Assembly (NCBI GenBank): GCA_964650405.1
Contig: CAZYTO010000146.1
Coordinates: forward strand, 1-14,418
Direction: 5' to 3'
Length of the DNA: 14,418 nucleotides
DNA from: CAZYTO01 sp964650405
GTDB taxonomy: Bacteria; Acidobacteriota; Thermoanaerobaculia; Gp7-AA8
The position numbers and the translations under genes are program-made. Below the pieces are notes generated by a model. It did not search any database. It was not told the origin of the DNA and saw only the letters and a list, made by a program, of their open reading frames with translations. Shown one piece after another: positions 13,066-14,418 of the stretch; position 1 is the stretch's first letter, and each line of letters starts with the position of its first letter.

Positions 13066-13830
13066 ATGCGAAACACGATCGTAGCCCTCATCGCGCTGTT
13101 CGCCACCACCTCGTTCGCCGATTCGCCCAAGTGCCCGGTCACCTACGGCTACAAGGGATTCGCCGAGCCGTCCCAGTGGAGGTATCTCGAAGGGAGCTCT
13201 CTGTGCGGCTACGGCACGACGCAATCACCAGTCCGGCTGGCAAACACGCGGACAGCGAAGGGAGCCGCCCTCCGTTTCGACTATCACCCATCGACCATGA
13301 AGCTCGTCAACAGCGGGCACGACTTCCGCGCCATCCCGCCCGAAGACGCAAACGATCTTCTCTTCCTGCCGGACGACCCCGGCGCCGCCGCCGGGTACCG
13401 CCTCGACAACTTCCACTTCCATACGCCAAATGAGCACATCCTGCCGGGACAGAGTTTCGACGGCGAGGTGCACCTCGTGCACAAGCGCGGTGACCAGATC
13501 GCGGTCGTGGCCTTCTTCATCAAGGTCGAGGGCAACAACAATCCGCTCAATCCGCTGTTCGACAAGCTTCCGCTCCATCTCTGCGACGACACAACCAGGG
13601 ACTTCGATCCCAACGCGCTCCTGCGGACCATCGGATCCGACTACTACACTTACACCGGTTCGCTGACCACGCCTGAGTGCACCGAGGGTGTGCGCTTCTT
13701 CATCTACCCGCGGGCGATCAAGATCAGCCGGGCACAGTTCAACAAGCTGGCGAGGTTCCAGCCGAACGCCCGCCCGCTGCAGCAGAACAGCAATCGCGTC
13801 GACCACGTCAGGGTGGTGGCAAAGAAATAA
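13066..13830 (+). CDS. Secreted alpha-type carbonic anhydrase
   Basis: Zinc enzyme that interconverts CO2 and bicarbonate, here in the periplasm or outside. The 254-residue chain starts with a signal peptide (about 1-18, MRNTIVALIALFATTSFA). It then shows the alpha-family pattern: YGYKGFAEPSQW, CGYGTTQSPVRL, NSGHDF with His85 in the place of the proton-shuttle histidine, and NFHFHTPNEH with zinc ligands His117 and His119 plus Glu123-His124. The third zinc ligand is His136 in EVHLVH, with Glu134 before it, and SLTTPEC carries the gatekeeping threonine (Thr201). All catalytic positions are intact, so it should be active. A second alpha-carbonic anhydrase gene follows after 100 bases. No clear ribosome-binding site precedes ATG 13066. 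Confidence 0.96.
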   Translation: MRNTIVALIALFATTSFADSPKCPVTYGYKGFAEPSQWRYLEGSSLCGYGTTQSPVRLANTRTAKGAALRFDYHPSTMKLVNSGHDFRAIPPEDANDLLFLPDDPGAAAGYRLDNFHFHTPNEHILPGQSFDGEVHLVHKRGDQIAVVAFFIKVEGNNNPLNPLFDKLPLHLCDDTTRDFDPNALLRTIGSDYYTYTGSLTTPECTEGVRFFIYPRAIKISRAQFNKLARFQPNARPLQQNSNRVDHVRVVAKK

Positions 13831-13832
13831 CT

Positions 13833-13847
13833 TCGCCGGCCCGGCGA
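13833..13847. terminator. Short GC hairpin after the first carbonic anhydrase
   Basis: TCGCCG and CGGCGA pair across a GCC loop, two bases beyond the stop codon. There is no T-run. It may lower read-through into the second carbonic anhydrase, but it could equally be chance in GC-rich DNA. Confidence 0.3.
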
Positions 13848-13918
13848 CAGAATTGGTGCGCCGCAAAAAATGGCAACGCAGCCTGGAAAACCGGTTCGCC
13901 TTGCCAGCCTAGCTGAGT

Positions 13919-13925
13919 AAGGAGG
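13919..13925 (+). promoter_or_regulatory. Strong Shine-Dalgarno sequence of the second carbonic anhydrase
   Basis: AAGGAGG ends five bases before ATG 13931. It is the best ribosome-binding site in the window and fixes this start, in contrast to most other genes here. Confidence 0.8.
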
Positions 13926-13930
13926 ACGTC

Positions 13931-14418
13931 ATGTCCATGCGAACCATTTCCGTCGTAGCAGTCATCATCCTTGCTCTTCCGCTTCTGGCCCAGAATCCCC
14001 AGTGCGAACCGGCGTGGGGTTATGGTGCAACCAACGGACCCTCCAGGTGGGCGAGCCTCAACACCGAATGGAAGCAATGTGACGCGGGAAACATCCAGTC
14101 GCCCATCGCCATCGCGTCCGCGCCCCAGGACAACACTCTGCCTCTGCTCACAAGGAACTACCCGCAGCGCGACGTCACCGTAAGGAACACGTCCCGGGAG
14201 ATCAAGGTCTCGCCGTCGGGAGCGGCAACCGTGACGCGCCAGACGAGCTCGGGCTTCTTCACGGCGACACTCGAGGAGTTCCATTTCCACTTTCCCGTCG
14301 AGCACACGTTCAATACTAGCCCCCAAGGCGAGATCCATTTCGCCCAAAAGTTCCCCAACGGCAAGTCCAACGGTCTTGCCCGTCAGTACCACGCCGGCCC
14401 GGCAAACCCGGGCCCGGA
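13931..14418 (+). CDS. Second alpha-type carbonic anhydrase paralogue, 3'-truncated by window edge
   Basis: The frame stays open to the right edge, giving the first 162 codons. A signal peptide (MSMRTISVVAVIILALPLLA, cut after about residue 20) is followed by the alpha-carbonic-anhydrase pattern: WGYGATNGPSRWASL, CDAGNIQSPIAI, and EEFHFHFPVEH with zinc ligands His118 and His120 and Glu124-His125. The third ligand is His136 in GEIHFAQK. It differs from its neighbour in two places. The position of the proton-shuttle histidine reads NTSREI, with no histidine. After the third ligand the usual LVH is FAQ, followed by an unusual Gly/Pro-rich stretch up to the window end. It may be a slow or specialised paralogue, or the last bases may hold a frameshift. 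The start is supported by an excellent ribosome-binding site. Confidence 0.85.
   Translation, partial: MSMRTISVVAVIILALPLLAQNPQCEPAWGYGATNGPSRWASLNTEWKQCDAGNIQSPIAIASAPQDNTLPLLTRNYPQRDVTVRNTSREIKVSPSGAATVTRQTSSGFFTATLEEFHFHFPVEHTFNTSPQGEIHFAQKFPNGKSNGLARQYHAGPANPGP

Overview
The window is a high-G+C bacterial chromosome fragment (by eye about two thirds G+C) with dense coding, no intergenic gap over about 165 bases, and no RNA genes, phage genes or transposases that I can see. It carries a membrane-type urate oxidase, a GH57 enzyme with a DUF3536 region, and intergenic arrays of 7-9 base tandem units. Together these suggest a soil or sediment bacterium, possibly an acidobacterium. That placement is inference; no marker gene in the window settles it.

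Region 1 (1-6127) is a purine-degradation cluster broken over both strands. In pathway order: a stand-alone membrane urate hydroxylase of the PuuD type (5336-6127, minus) makes 5-hydroxyisourate. 5-Hydroxyisourate hydrolase (2770-3093, minus) opens it to OHCU. An OHCU decarboxylase fused to the C-terminus of allantoicase (1163-2638, plus) gives allantoin. Allantoinase (1-1137, plus, cut by the left edge) makes allantoate, and the allantoicase half of the fusion makes ureidoglycolate and urea. A CitE/malate-synthase-like barrel protein (DUF6986 type) starts one base after puuD and probably belongs to the same pathway. A class I methyltransferase (3154-3843) sits inside the cluster without an obvious link.

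Region 2 (6231-8457) holds a tandem-GNAT acetyltransferase, a PEBP-family (YbhB-like) protein and XdhC, the maturation factor for xanthine dehydrogenase. XdhC reconnects this stretch to purine breakdown, one step upstream of urate. The xanthine dehydrogenase subunits and a ureidoglycolate lyase are not in the window.

Region 3 (8592-13013) is a plus-strand run of a receiver-only response regulator, a GH57/DUF3536 glycoside hydrolase and 4-alpha-glucanotransferase (MalQ). It is a likely alpha-glucan (glycogen or maltodextrin) operon with gaps of 22 and 14 bases. Region 4 (13066-14418) holds two tandem secreted alpha-carbonic anhydrases, the second cut by the right edge.

The least ordinary features are non-coding. 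All three convergent gene junctions (2639-2769, 3844-4005, 7050-7187) and the 3' end of xdhC carry short tandem repeats with unit lengths of 8, 9, 7 and 7 bases. Two of these have inverted copies that can fold into long hairpins, and in two cases the array runs into the coding end of a gene. Separately, several genes have a TANNNT element 7-9 bases before the start codon, as expected for leaderless mRNAs. Inverted repeats lie in two divergent promoter regions of the purine cluster.
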